Positions 43,251 to 52,939 of a stretch of 64,000 nucleotides of DNA are shown in pieces. The DNA is taken from NCBI GenBank assembly GCA_963931865.1, contig OZ007514.1, positions 6,984,646 through 7,048,645 of the forward strand, in the 5' to 3' direction. Source of the DNA: Axinella damicornis (lineage: Eukaryota > Porifera > Demospongiae > Axinellida > Axinellidae). The notes under the pieces were generated by a model. That model made no database searches and had not been told where the DNA came from. It saw only the letters and a program-made list of their open reading frames with translations. The translations under genes were made by a program, and so were the position numbers. Every line of letters starts with the position of its first letter. Within the stretch, counting starts at the first letter, position 1.

Positions 43251-43742
43251 GCCGGCCCTGATTACTCTAGCTAGATATATCTCCTTAATTCAGCTGCTGC
43301 TTCCCGAATATGTCCGCTTCAGCTACTGCTCCCAAATCGTGTCTGCTTTACCCGCTGCTCCGTTCCTAAAAAACTGATTGTTTCACACCCATGCACACGC
43401 TCCCTGTCCATAGTTCCTCTCATTCATTTCTCCTCCGTTCTCTCTCTCAGTCTGTTTCAAAAACACACATATCCTAGCGGTCAGCCAATGAATACCAAAG
43501 CTTTTAGAAGCCACACTAGTTTATATGCAATTTGAATATCTTCCCAGATTTTATTGAAAACTTCCCCAGGAAGCTCTTCAGAGGTCATTCAGGTGGTACA
43601 TATTGTTCATATGGCCTCAAAAAACTTCCCATGTACTTCTAGTGGTATTCCACAGCTACCAGAATTGCAACTGACATAACCAAATGTTCAATCAACCTTA
43701 ATTGTCTTTCAACGATACAAGACGCATGAACTAGCCAGTGGC
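43251..43742. other. Spacer between copies
   Basis: No gene seen. The copy A/B junction lies at its right end, where GCCAGTGG gives way to CTATGATTTCAACATCAGCC, the start of copy B homology. Confidence 0.6.
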
Positions 43743-44250
43743 TATGATTTCAACATCAGCCAGTACAACATTTGCATGCAGACTGCAGCAGCACTCTTTC
43801 ATTGCTGCATGTTTGTTGGTGCCAATGTACCAATCTCAGTGCAACCCATGACGATGTTATTGGTTACTACGTTAGCTATTGGAACTTGAGTTGCAGTAAT
43901 CATGTAGCTATGGCAAGATGGAAAAAGAGAATGCCGATTGAAACATGTGTGGGATGGATGGAATGTTGACCAGCTGGTAGCTAAGTCAGAGAGAATGGAA
44001 GGAAGAAGGATGGGAAAGGGGAGACGGGAAGGGAGGGAGGAAGGGAAAGGAGGGAGGGAGGGTAAGAGGAGGGAGGGAGGAGTAAGAGGAGGGAGGGAGG
44101 AGTAAGAGGAGGGCTGAACAAAAGGGACTAGGAAGAGAAGGGATGTCTGCTATTGTAGGGATGAGGGTAAACTGCAACTGAGACGACCCAAGTGAGAAGG
44201 GAATATCATCCCAAGTTAGAATATGAATCCATCCTATAGCTTTCAGTTTT

Positions 44251-44377
44251 GCAGTACCATGCATGCCAGAACCTTATTAATGTCTGCTAGTAATCTTGCC
44301 AGGTCTTCTGTGTACTTGGTGGACATGAGCATAAGAATGGCATCTGCAATGCCAATCAGGTTGCTCCTAACAAGTTC
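44251..44377 (-). CDS. Candidate conserved exon, copy B
   Basis: This is the copy B counterpart of the frame at 601-729, with a 3-nt deletion and a few substitutions (for example Pro to Leu and Ile to Val). It is followed at 44,418 by an insertion absent from copy A. Same uncertainty as for copy A. Confidence 0.3.
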
Positions 44378-44417
44378 ACAGCAAAGATGTCAGAAGATCA
44401 CCCATGAACTAACAAGT

Positions 44418-44985
44418 GAGTCTTTAAAAGACTTGATGTGTCTCGGCACGACTTGGTATCAGCTAGAATCATGCAGAGGACATGGCAGCTGCTTAACCCT
44501 TTATTATGACTGCAAAATCTGTTAGCTATGAGACTTTCAGCTTATAATTAAGTGAGCGTCAATATCCTTGGAGGTTCTGTGTGAGCAAGGGGTGGGTCAG
44601 GAATGTTCACCCAAAGGGTGAAAGCAGTATGGTCGTGTCTGGGCTTGATGTTTAGTCAACACCTTGGCCAATTCTTTCTGCACTTATCTATAGGCCTATA
44701 GCTAGCTAGCTAGAGCTGAGTGAGCTTTAGTATATATGCACTTGGGATAGCTGAGTGCAGCACACTGGATGGGTGAGTAGTCATTGTCCGGCGTAAGAGG
44801 ATTCATGAGCAGCCATGCAAACCCATAATCATTTTTGAAGATCTACTTGCAGGTTATAAATACGTTTGACACCCTATTAAAGGTGCATGCAGCACTTGCG
44901 CGGGCGCATTGCGTAAAGCGACGTACGTACCACGTACCTACCGATCCAGCACTGTGTCTCGGCACTTCGGTGCCGAGACAAAAAT
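44418..44985. mobile_element. Insertion specific to copy B (~570 bp)
   Basis: Interrupts sequence that is continuous in copy A at about 765-775. Near the left end is TGTGTCTCGGCAC; at the right end a tight hairpin TGTCTCGGCACTTCGGTGCC then GAGACA. No open frame of note. It is probably a non-autonomous element, but no target duplication could be fixed. Confidence 0.45.
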
Positions 44986-47104
44986 TATCCAATGGAGATG
45001 ATGCTGATTCATGCCAGTTTCAGGAGAGGCAGATGTAGCATAGTCAATAGCTTTTTCTAGGTCAAGGCAACCAGTTGAAGTAAAGCCCCACCGTATTTAA
45101 CCGTGACAGAAAAATTAAAGCTCATTTTCAATGAGATGCTGAAACTCAATCTATTTTTAGACTAGCTGTGTCTTATTGGTTGCAGCTCATGGTCGATGGT
45201 CTGCTGTGGCCGTGGGATACCGCTAAAAGTATATGAGAGGCCACATAAACATGCTACTTGAATTTCAACCGAAAACTTTCTATCCTGGGAAAGTTTTCAG
45301 TATGTAACAGAAAAGAATACTCAGGTGGCATAATTATGTAGCCTGATTTCCAAGCTTTGAATATTTGGAAGCTATTTTAATCAGGTGGCATATTTACATT
45401 GCCTGTGAAAGCTTTCAATAATGGTTTAATGAGGCAGTCAAGTGCCATATTCATTTGCTTCTGAAAGTTCCCCATGATCGCTAAATACATTTCCAGTGGT
45501 AGCTATTCCCACAGCATGTAATAACAAGAAGCATTCTCAGAGTGATTGGGTCTCATACTTACTCCACCTCTCAACATAGCAAAGAACTCACTAGCCTTGA
45601 CAATTCAGTACACAATACAATGACTGACTATAGCGGCAAGGCACAAATTAATCCATTTAACGACTATAGAAATAGCATGCACTTGACATCAATAGAAAAC
45701 ATGACGCAACCTTACCATGTAAGACCAGACCTGATTACTACAATCTCAGCAGCAATCACATGAGAAACACACAAGAAGCAATTGTGTTTCATCCTGTAAG
45801 GCATTCACTCATTCAGCCTTAGCATTTTCTGTGGGTGCATGGTTCATGCAACAGACAGTGTCCTCAGCAACGATTTTGAGGTTAAGTCAAGTACCTAGAA
45901 TTTGAGTTTGAAGGGGATTGAAGATCCAGAATGACAATGCATGGTCCTGCAGACAAAGCCCACAATCTCTATTGGGTTTTGGAGTTATTATTGTCCTTGT
46001 TGCATTTTGGGGAACGATAGGCCAGTGTCGTAATAGCAGAATAATTCCAACATGTAAGCAAGCAACCCAATTCTGGTGTTTCATATTGACAAACAGCAAA
46101 CTAATTAATTGTACATGCCAGGGTTCCGTCTAGTTTGAAGGGGAAGATTCAGAAATGATGGTGCATTCATGGCTGCAGACAAAGCCAGAAACCTTCTAGG
46201 AGATCTGAGGGCATGCCCTCCAAGAAACTTGTTAAATTTCAGATAGAATCTTGCATGCACGATTGTATCTACTATCAATAATTGTTTTGAGGACACACTC
46301 CAGATTTGACTAATACTATAAGTTGCTTTGCTTAGGGAAAATTCTGCTACTATTACAACACCCATCATTCCATAAAATGCAGTAAGGACATAACAAATGA
46401 AGATCTCCCAGGCAGGAATGCTTGCAAGTTGAAATACTCATTATTCATTGCTAGCTAGATCTATATCAAGAGTGGTAATTACTAATCAAACAAACAGCAT
46501 AGCTCGATCTCCTAACTGTCTGAATATATGTACTAGCTATATATTTTGTAGTGTTATTATCCTGACATTGTTGAGTTCGGAAAACCATTCAAGGAAAAAC
46601 CCACTAATAATCTGGCAGTGTTACACAATGTGATGTACAAATTGAAGAGTTTTCCTGATGAGGAGGTAGCTGTAAGCATACAAAAACACAAAATGCACAC
46701 ACACTGTCACAATCAACTATTGCAGACGTTAATGTATTACACTTCACATGTGGTTGGCTAAGTACATAATTGCATGCTATGACAAGATGATCACAGGATC
46801 CTACTGCCATATCGATGCAGTATGGACTGCTAGCTGTCAATGTTTACTCCAGTGTTAGTCTCACTGCTGCTACCTAGATCTCAATGTAGCTTCTTTATCA
46901 TCGGCTGTTCTGCTTTACATAATAGACTGTTTGCGCACACATTGAATAATCCTGTGCCCAGCCGGAAGCACCTATGGAAAATCTGTCACTGGTAACTTTG
47001 GCCAGTTTTTTTTATACTTGTTGAGAGAAATCCACACCATTACAGAGGAATTTGAATGTGCCAATAGAAATGCTGTATTGTCAATTGTGATGGTGATGCT
47101 CCCA
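44986..47104. other. Non-coding stretch of copy B
   Basis: Matches 776-2,990 and 4,211-4,545 of copy A; the 3.0-4.2 kb part of A is missing. No gene seen. Confidence 0.5.
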
Positions 47105-48180
47105 TGCACTGTGCTAGCTCTGTGATAATGTCATCTGATGCAGACTGTTTTGCAATTTCTTTTGCAAACAGTTTTGCTATGAGGCCGGGGTAAGCAAAAC
47201 ATACGGTTCAAAGTAGAGAAGCCCAGAGATTCGCTTTCCTTGACGCGCCGCTTCCAGCTCAACTATAGCAAATAATCCCGTGCAAAATTCACATTTTGGT
47301 TTTTCAGTTGTGAACATAGTCTGACACAGTGAATTACGCTTTATCCCATGCAAGTCATGCTGAAAGCTTTCAGTCATGCTGAAAGCTTAAGCAACAATTT
47401 ATAAATCTCTGACTTCAAAGAAAATTGATACTCCATTTGCATCATGCCAGGCAATACCATATTTCGCATCTACGTCTCACAGCTGGGCCTTCTGTTTTGT
47501 TGGTACTTATCGTAGTATCATCTTGTGGCTGAGAGGAAAGGAACTCCAGTCGGAGAAGCAGAAAGCGAGTGGTGAAGAACTGATGCTCCACTGAGCAGAT
47601 TGACCGGCAACAGTAAGAACTTTCATGGCTTTCATGCAATGGACGATTCGAGCTGAGAAGAGGTAGTACTCATCATTCACAACCACTTTGGGTGTCGGAT
47701 CCATTTCAGAACGATTAATCCAGTATTGCTCAATCGATGACAAACTCAAAGTGCTCCAGGAATCCTATGATCATGTCTGTGTTGAGGTCAGGAAAGACAT
47801 GTTGTATTCTGGACTCTGTGACCACTCCGGTAGCTACTGCCTAATGAAACATGTGTTGGAAAGTCATGTGGGATAAATATGCTTCCAATTACTTTTTCAA
47901 GCAGAGATGCAATCTCAGTGACCAGCTTTTACCTGGATTCTGGTTGTTCCTAAGGATAAGCACTTGGCCTTTGTCATGCAGAGTTTGGAATAGGGGCAGT
48001 AGTTCAGTTGAATTGTTGGGAAGCAAGTGTGAGTTGCCTTCAAGATCTTCGGAAATGCTCCCAACAGTGCATCCTTGAACACCAGCTAGCACTGGTATAA
48101 ACATTCAGACATATCTGTGCAAAACATAGCAACGTTTCTCCTGATTGTTCCCTGATGGAGTTACAACTCTCCTTCAAATA
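47105..48180 (-). pseudogene. COR-domain (ROCO-type) receptor relic, copy B
   Basis: COR domains follow Roc GTPase domains in ROCO proteins. Minus-strand reading from 48,180: SISEDLEGNSHLL, ELLPLFQTLHDKGQVLILRN, a shift, TEIASLLEKVIGSIFIPHDF, a shift, TESRIQHVFPDLNTDMIIGF with LEHFEF, EYYLFSARIV, a shift, QFFTTRFLLLRLEF, RRCEIWY, then QGKRISGLLYFEPYVLLTP (47,230-47,170). The order D-xG-LxLRN, then FPDxNxxMxIGFLxHxEF, then YYxF, then FFTTRFLxxLLRL is the COR signature. At least four frameshifts or stops make it a pseudogene. Copy A lost most of this (only an inverted 55-bp scrap remains) but keeps more of the downstream part. No Roc P-loop is seen. Confidence 0.65.
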
Positions 48181-48628
48181 GTATAGCGAAGAAGATAGAT
48201 ACAGGCCTGGTGCAGTCCAAATGCACAATACCAAGAGTTCATGAACTCTTGACAATACCCTTGGGTATATATATAAAACTGATTACTGTCATGCTTGGAG
48301 AAAACTGTCTTATCAAACATACATCCCGATTCCTGACTACAGTTGGTGCAATATTATTGCAGCCTCCCAACGAATGGCACTGGGTTGAGTCTATTCACCT
48401 TCAGGTCGCTCCTTTAGTATACCCTTGAGCTCAACCCTTTAAACAATGAACTGATTCGAAAGAAGATCAGAATGTTAATTATACAAGTCCAAACAACTTT
48501 CTCATTCTCCAAACTTGATGTCAGGACATGAACGAAGTCTACATCAATTTAAGCACTACGCACTACATGTACAAAATAATTTATCACACTGCAGTGTTAG
48601 GTTCCCTATTGTTTATTGTTGTGTGCCA
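48181..48628. other. Spacer between COR relic and eIF5A copy B
   Basis: No gene seen; from 48,375 it aligns with 7,490 onward in copy A. Confidence 0.5.
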
Positions 48629-51600
48629 TCACATGGAGGTTGGTTTCAGCTCTGTCCTCTCAGCTGTTCCCTTGATTCCAACTGTAGCTTCTTCTCCCAT
48701 GGCCCGCAGCACAACAACAAAGACCTCCTCCTCTCTCTCCAATCTTGCCTCCATCTTCTGGCCAAGGGTACCTTTTGGCACCTGTAGGTCCTCCCTCAAT
48801 TCTCCATCGTTGTTCAGCAGTGTCAGGTAGCCATCAGACATGTCAACAAGCTATGGGAGCATGGTACATTGACACAATCTCTGATGTAGTTGGCTAATGT
48901 GCTTAATTGTTCCCAGAACAATAATATTATCCTTAGTGCTGGTTTATATAGTATCGCCTTAGCTTCATGGAAAAAGAACGATAGTATGATTGATATGAGT
49001 GAGGGCTAAGTTTAAAGTAATAAAAAACATTTAAAATGTAACAGGATGTAGGGATACCAGAACCGCAAAAAGTAAGGAAACAAGGTAGGGATGATCACAC
49101 AAAACAGTGAAGTATACAACCCCCTACAGAGATCTTTTTCCATAATACGTGTATAATGAAAAACGATATGTAGGGGGATTGTATACTTCACTGTTTTGTA
49201 TGATCATCCCTACCTTGTTTCCTTACTTTTTGCGGTTCTGGTATCCCTACATCCTGTTACATTTTAAATGTTTTTTTATTACTTGTTTATGTCATTTTTT
49301 TAAGCAGCAGGCACATGCATACTGGACTCTGGCAATTACACTGCCTGCAATGGCTGAAGAATCAGACCCAAGCATCTCAAAAGCTAACCCTTTTCTGGAT
49401 GGATACTAATTAAGCCAGTGCTCCCTGAGCTGAAGACCATAGCTAGCTAAGTATAGTGTAGCTAAAATAGCTATACCAGATAGTAGTAGCGACACATTGT
49501 TGAGTCTTTAGCTAGGCATTCACCCCTCTCACAGAACACAGTCTAGTAACATAGCTATATAGCACAGAGAATTTACCTCAGTGTAGTTACGGTAACACAA
49601 CAGCACTTCTAATTCAGCGATTTTGGATAATAATTACGTTTCGTTGCTAAGTGATCGTTTAAGTGCGCATGCGTACAAACATGAAAATGGCGTGACAAAT
49701 GAAGCCATAGTTATTGAGTGGGCAGCTGTAGCCGCCTGGTGAAGACTTGGAGGTTGCCAAAAAGTGATGGGCTGGTGCACTGCTCGGTGTAAAATGCTGC
49801 TGTTTCGTGCGAAAACCATCATGAGGGATTGAGGCGACGTTGAGCTAGCCCGTCTGAAAGAAGAAAGAAAGAAAGAAAGAAAGAAGAAAGACAAACAATT
49901 TGCCAGTTTTGCGAGTACCTGGTGCGGTACTTTCGCGACGGTTTTTCGCGACGCGAGGAGTCTTGTTGGTCATGAAAACACTCGAAGATGAACGGTAAGT
50001 GGTTATAAAGGCTTATAAGTGTGCCGTTTCTGAGATTTGGAGAGATTCTTTTGTATTAGCATATATTGCGTGTACGTCGTATCCCTACATACAGAGTCTA
50101 CCGACTGTGATAACAGCATGCAGTAGTGTATTGTGTTACAGTTGTACCATGGTTTCGCAGTGGGTATATTAGGGCCAGGGCCGGTTACTTCCTGCTGGAT
50201 CAATATCCACGTCGTAAATTATTTTATGCACTTCATTATGGTTTATCGACTCTTTCACAGCCGGCGCCAGGCTTAGTACATATGAAGATACTGAGTGCCT
50301 CCAGAGTTGTACTGGCTATCAAAGTTTAGTATAGCCCTCCTTATCTATTTTCCTGGTTTCGCCCATGCTATAAAATACAGTACTAGTAGCAAGGGAGTCC
50401 ATAATATAATTACAAAGCGTTCAGGCACCAATGTGTCAGCTGATTGGACTACCATATAGCGGGAAATTTTCGTATGGTGCTAATTTTCGTATATTTCGTA
50501 TGAAGCCTCGAGATACGAAAATAAAAACGAAAATTTTAAGCGTTGAAATTTCAACGTCAAATTTTGAACGGCACGTGGGGCGGCGAGAAAGCGGTGGCAT
50601 TTAATAATGGTATTTCTAGCCTTCGAACGGCCTTCCAGACTCCAGTGGACCCGTCTACACCCGTTAGCCTGCTATGATAACGAGACTCAGCGTGGGAAGT
50701 GCGACAAATGAAAGTAAGTCAAGTTCACTGAGCAGCAACGATGGGCGAGTATGCCGCCAACCAGGTGGCTATTCGTCATTTTTCGAAATTCTTCGCAAAC
50801 AATAGATCGAGGCCCAGCTCAGATATCAGCATTGTAGACGTACCCTCTCACTGAAAACAGTAGACGACACGTTACATACGCATACTACTAGGGGGCGTGG
50901 CAATGCGCAGGCGCTAACAAAATAAATATAAGAAAAAATCTGCTGAGGGGCTTATGGCCATTTAAACAAAATTTTGCACCTATGAAAACATCCCTCCATA
51001 CAGTATACTCACTTCCATACAATAACCTTCCTGTTGTACACATATAGAGTGGGACGTCCATGAGCTAACTAAGCAGCAACAGATACATACCTAAGCATAC
51101 TTGTCATGACAAGCACTCGCAGCGTGTAGTGTCTATGCTGACTACTAGTAGGCTTGAAACACTGGGGACTGACCACCCACCTGGTACTCAACACGCTTGA
51201 TGAGGGGAACCTGCACTTTGTGTGATGCTGGGAAGATGTCCTCATATTTCCTCCGAGTGAATACGTCCAGAGCCACCGGATGCACCTGGGAATGAGATTA
51301 CGGTTGTCCCGTATGGATGTGCAGTACAGCCTCCCTTAAAACTTTTCCTGGATCCGCCCCTGATGTTCCAAATGAGTAAGCTACACATCTACTCCCAGCA
51401 GTAGGTTCTATGAAGACAGCAACAAACTTTGTCACCTGAAAATTTGACTACGTCTCATTGAGTATAAACCTTGCCTTAGCATGGCCATGTTTTCCCGGCA
51501 CAGAGGTCAGCATTTCAACAATTTTGCAAGGGTGTCCCTTCCATACCACATGACCTCCTCGGCGAAGTGAGGAGCATTGGGCGGGATAGGTGTTGGAGGC

Positions 51601-51633
51601 TTCTGCATCTCCATGACTGAACTGCTCGGCCAT
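48629..51633 (-). CDS. EIF5A: Eukaryotic translation initiation factor 5A, copy B
   Basis: Same three-exon gene as copy A: 51,633-51,475, 51,285-51,181 and 48,850-48,629; in phase, 161 aa. The hypusine loop is canonical here (GKHGHAK). Other conserved positions have changed: VVLKG is VVWKG, HLVALD is HPVALD, and FTGRKYED is FTRRKYED. Intron 1 keeps the GC donor. Intron 2 has grown to about 2.3 kb through the 1.1 kb segment at 49,013-50,110 and the 552-bp insert at 50,452-51,003. All splice borders remain usable. Three non-conservative changes at core positions could mean relaxed constraint; single-base sequence errors cannot be excluded. Confidence 0.93.
49015..49283. mobile_element. Foldback element, full-length arms (copy B)
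   Basis: The left arm starts AAGTAATAAAAAACATTTAA and the right arm ends with the inverse; arms are about 120-130 bp around a short loop. It is the intact form of the element truncated at 9,618 in copy A. It sits in eIF5A intron 2. Confidence 0.88.
49638..49708 (-). CDS. Possible first exon with presequence-like N terminus, copy B
   Basis: Frame [20 protein letters not shown] then SNE, same length and GTAATT donor as 10,256-10,326 in copy A. Now inside an eIF5A intron on the same strand, so it is probably not expressed as an independent gene. No downstream exon found. Confidence 0.2.
50452..51003. mobile_element. 552-bp insertion in eIF5A intron 2, copy B only
   Basis: Flanked by TA on both sides, with a single TA in copy A (GGACTATACTC). 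The left end starts CCATATAGCGGGAAATTTTC and is rich in CGAAAATTTT and ATACGAAAAT repeats. The right end (CATCCCTCCATACAG) is not an obvious inverse. It could be a decayed TA-inserting element; there is no coding capacity. Confidence 0.55.
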
Positions 51634-51830
51634 ACAAACTGTAATGGCAAATTAGACAGCTAACTTATTAGTTGCACACACTATTAGAGCTAATGCATGA
51701 CTCACTAAGTCCTTAGAGAGCGGTCACTGCACAAGTGCCTTTGCTTGCTGAATGCTTGCATTCTGGCCTCTATAAATCAACTTTGGCAGATGCGATTGCA
51801 CCACAGTGTGATTACGCCACTGTTGAACTT

Positions 51831-51843
51831 TACGCATGCGCGT
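51831..51843. promoter_or_regulatory. NRF1-like site upstream of eIF5A, copy B
   Basis: TACGCATGCGCGT, identical to copy A, about 200 bp upstream of the start codon at 51,633. Position relative to start and minisatellite is kept. Confidence 0.45.
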
Positions 51844-51873
51844 TGCAGTGCATTCGTATAATTATGTACCCAG

Positions 51874-51982
51874 GAATGCAATTATTGCATTCGAATGCAT
51901 TGGGGAATGCAATTATTGCATTGGGGGAATGCAATTATTGCATTGGGGGAATGCAATTTTTGCATTGGGGGAATGCATTCAT
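51874..51982. repeat. Palindromic minisatellite upstream of eIF5A, copy B
   Basis: Four clean units of GGGGAATGCAATTATTGCAT and one with TTTTT for TTATT, followed by GGAATGCATTC. More homogeneous than the copy A array at 9,427-9,543. Confidence 0.85.
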
Positions 51983-52318
51983 TTTTGCTTCCACTCGCTC
52001 TACAAGCAGCTGCGCAGGAGTGCAGCGCTCATTCCTTATACATGTACACACAGCCAAGCAAGCCAGACGAACGAGTCCTACTCGAGACAAAAACGACTCA
52101 ACTTTACTGTGAACAAGAGCTGCATTGTCCAGTTTAATGTAGTTCAAAGTTTAATAATAATAATCTACACTAACCCGCGTGCTCGCGGGAAATTTACAGA
52201 AAAGTAAACAAATTCGAAAATTGTTGCGTCAGCTAAAGCATGGCAAGGGAAGGGAAACTAGGTGCGGGAGGCCCTGTCACTCCCCCTGCTGTCTCTCCAC
52301 GTACGTTTCAGTTTTTAG

Positions 52319-52373
52319 ACTACAGAGTGTGTTTGATGGCTTTATAAACCAGCCATGGCAGATTGAGCCACAG
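52319..52373 (+). CDS. Candidate exon (LQSVFDGFINQPWQIEPQ), copy B
   Basis: Identical to 25,197-25,251 over 55 nt, after a TTTTTAG acceptor. The downstream donor is lost (CAG|cttgct). Confidence 0.25.
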
Positions 52374-52878
52374 CTTGCTCTTGCATGTGTGCTGCGTGGG
52401 AAGTGACGTTTTTGTTGCGGCTACTAGGTGGTCTGACGATAGGGATTCCTGAATGCAGGTCTGTACTTAAGGGCATGTACCTATGACTCTTGATAGTGAA
52501 TGCCGTAAGTACATGTGATGTTGTATCCGGATGTACAGCTTGCTATACACAAGCTGCCGTAGGTTCTTCGAGCATGAGTATAGTGTGCAATCTGATTGGC
52601 TAAAGTTGCTAGCTAGCTGCACAACATGACCCTGTGTACATGCATGAGCTGGACTGTATCCAATATGAGCTCATGAGACCCTCGAGCACTTTGGCATGGA
52701 GAATTTGTGTGCCTGCTCTACATCTTCAGTAGAATGGGTCACGAGCTGTGACTACAGTGCATGGTGGAGTGACTGCCAAACCAATCAGAGAGCCCCCTTG
52801 ATTGTGAGCCCTTAGATTTGCTATAGAATAGCTGCTAGCAATACTGAACATAACTGAATACTGTGTTGCTTTGTACAG

Positions 52879-52939
52879 CATCCATGGAATGGGAACAGGC
52901 TTGTGAGGAAACGGAGAGACATCCTGGATCAACTCCAAG
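52879..52939 (+). CDS. Candidate exon (SMEWEQACEETERHPGSTPR), copy B
   Basis: Between a TTGTACAG acceptor and a GTATGT donor, one frame reads SMEWEQACEETERHPGSTPR, phase 2 in and 2 out. The copy A equivalent is broken by indels. The family is not recognised, and its phase does not match the exon at 52,319 directly. Confidence 0.3.

Larger units (their letters stand above)
49013..50110. other. Relocated segment inside eIF5A intron 2 of copy B
   Basis: The counterpart of 9,618-10,720. Left junction GGGCTAAGTTTA/AAGTAATAAA; right junction GACTGTGAT/AACAGCATGCAG. In copy A the flanking sequences are adjacent (about 8,146-8,160). It includes the NRF1-like site (TGCGCATGCGTA at about 49,663), the GAAAGAAA tract, and a good donor GATGAACG|gtaagt at 49,994. 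Confidence 0.8.
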
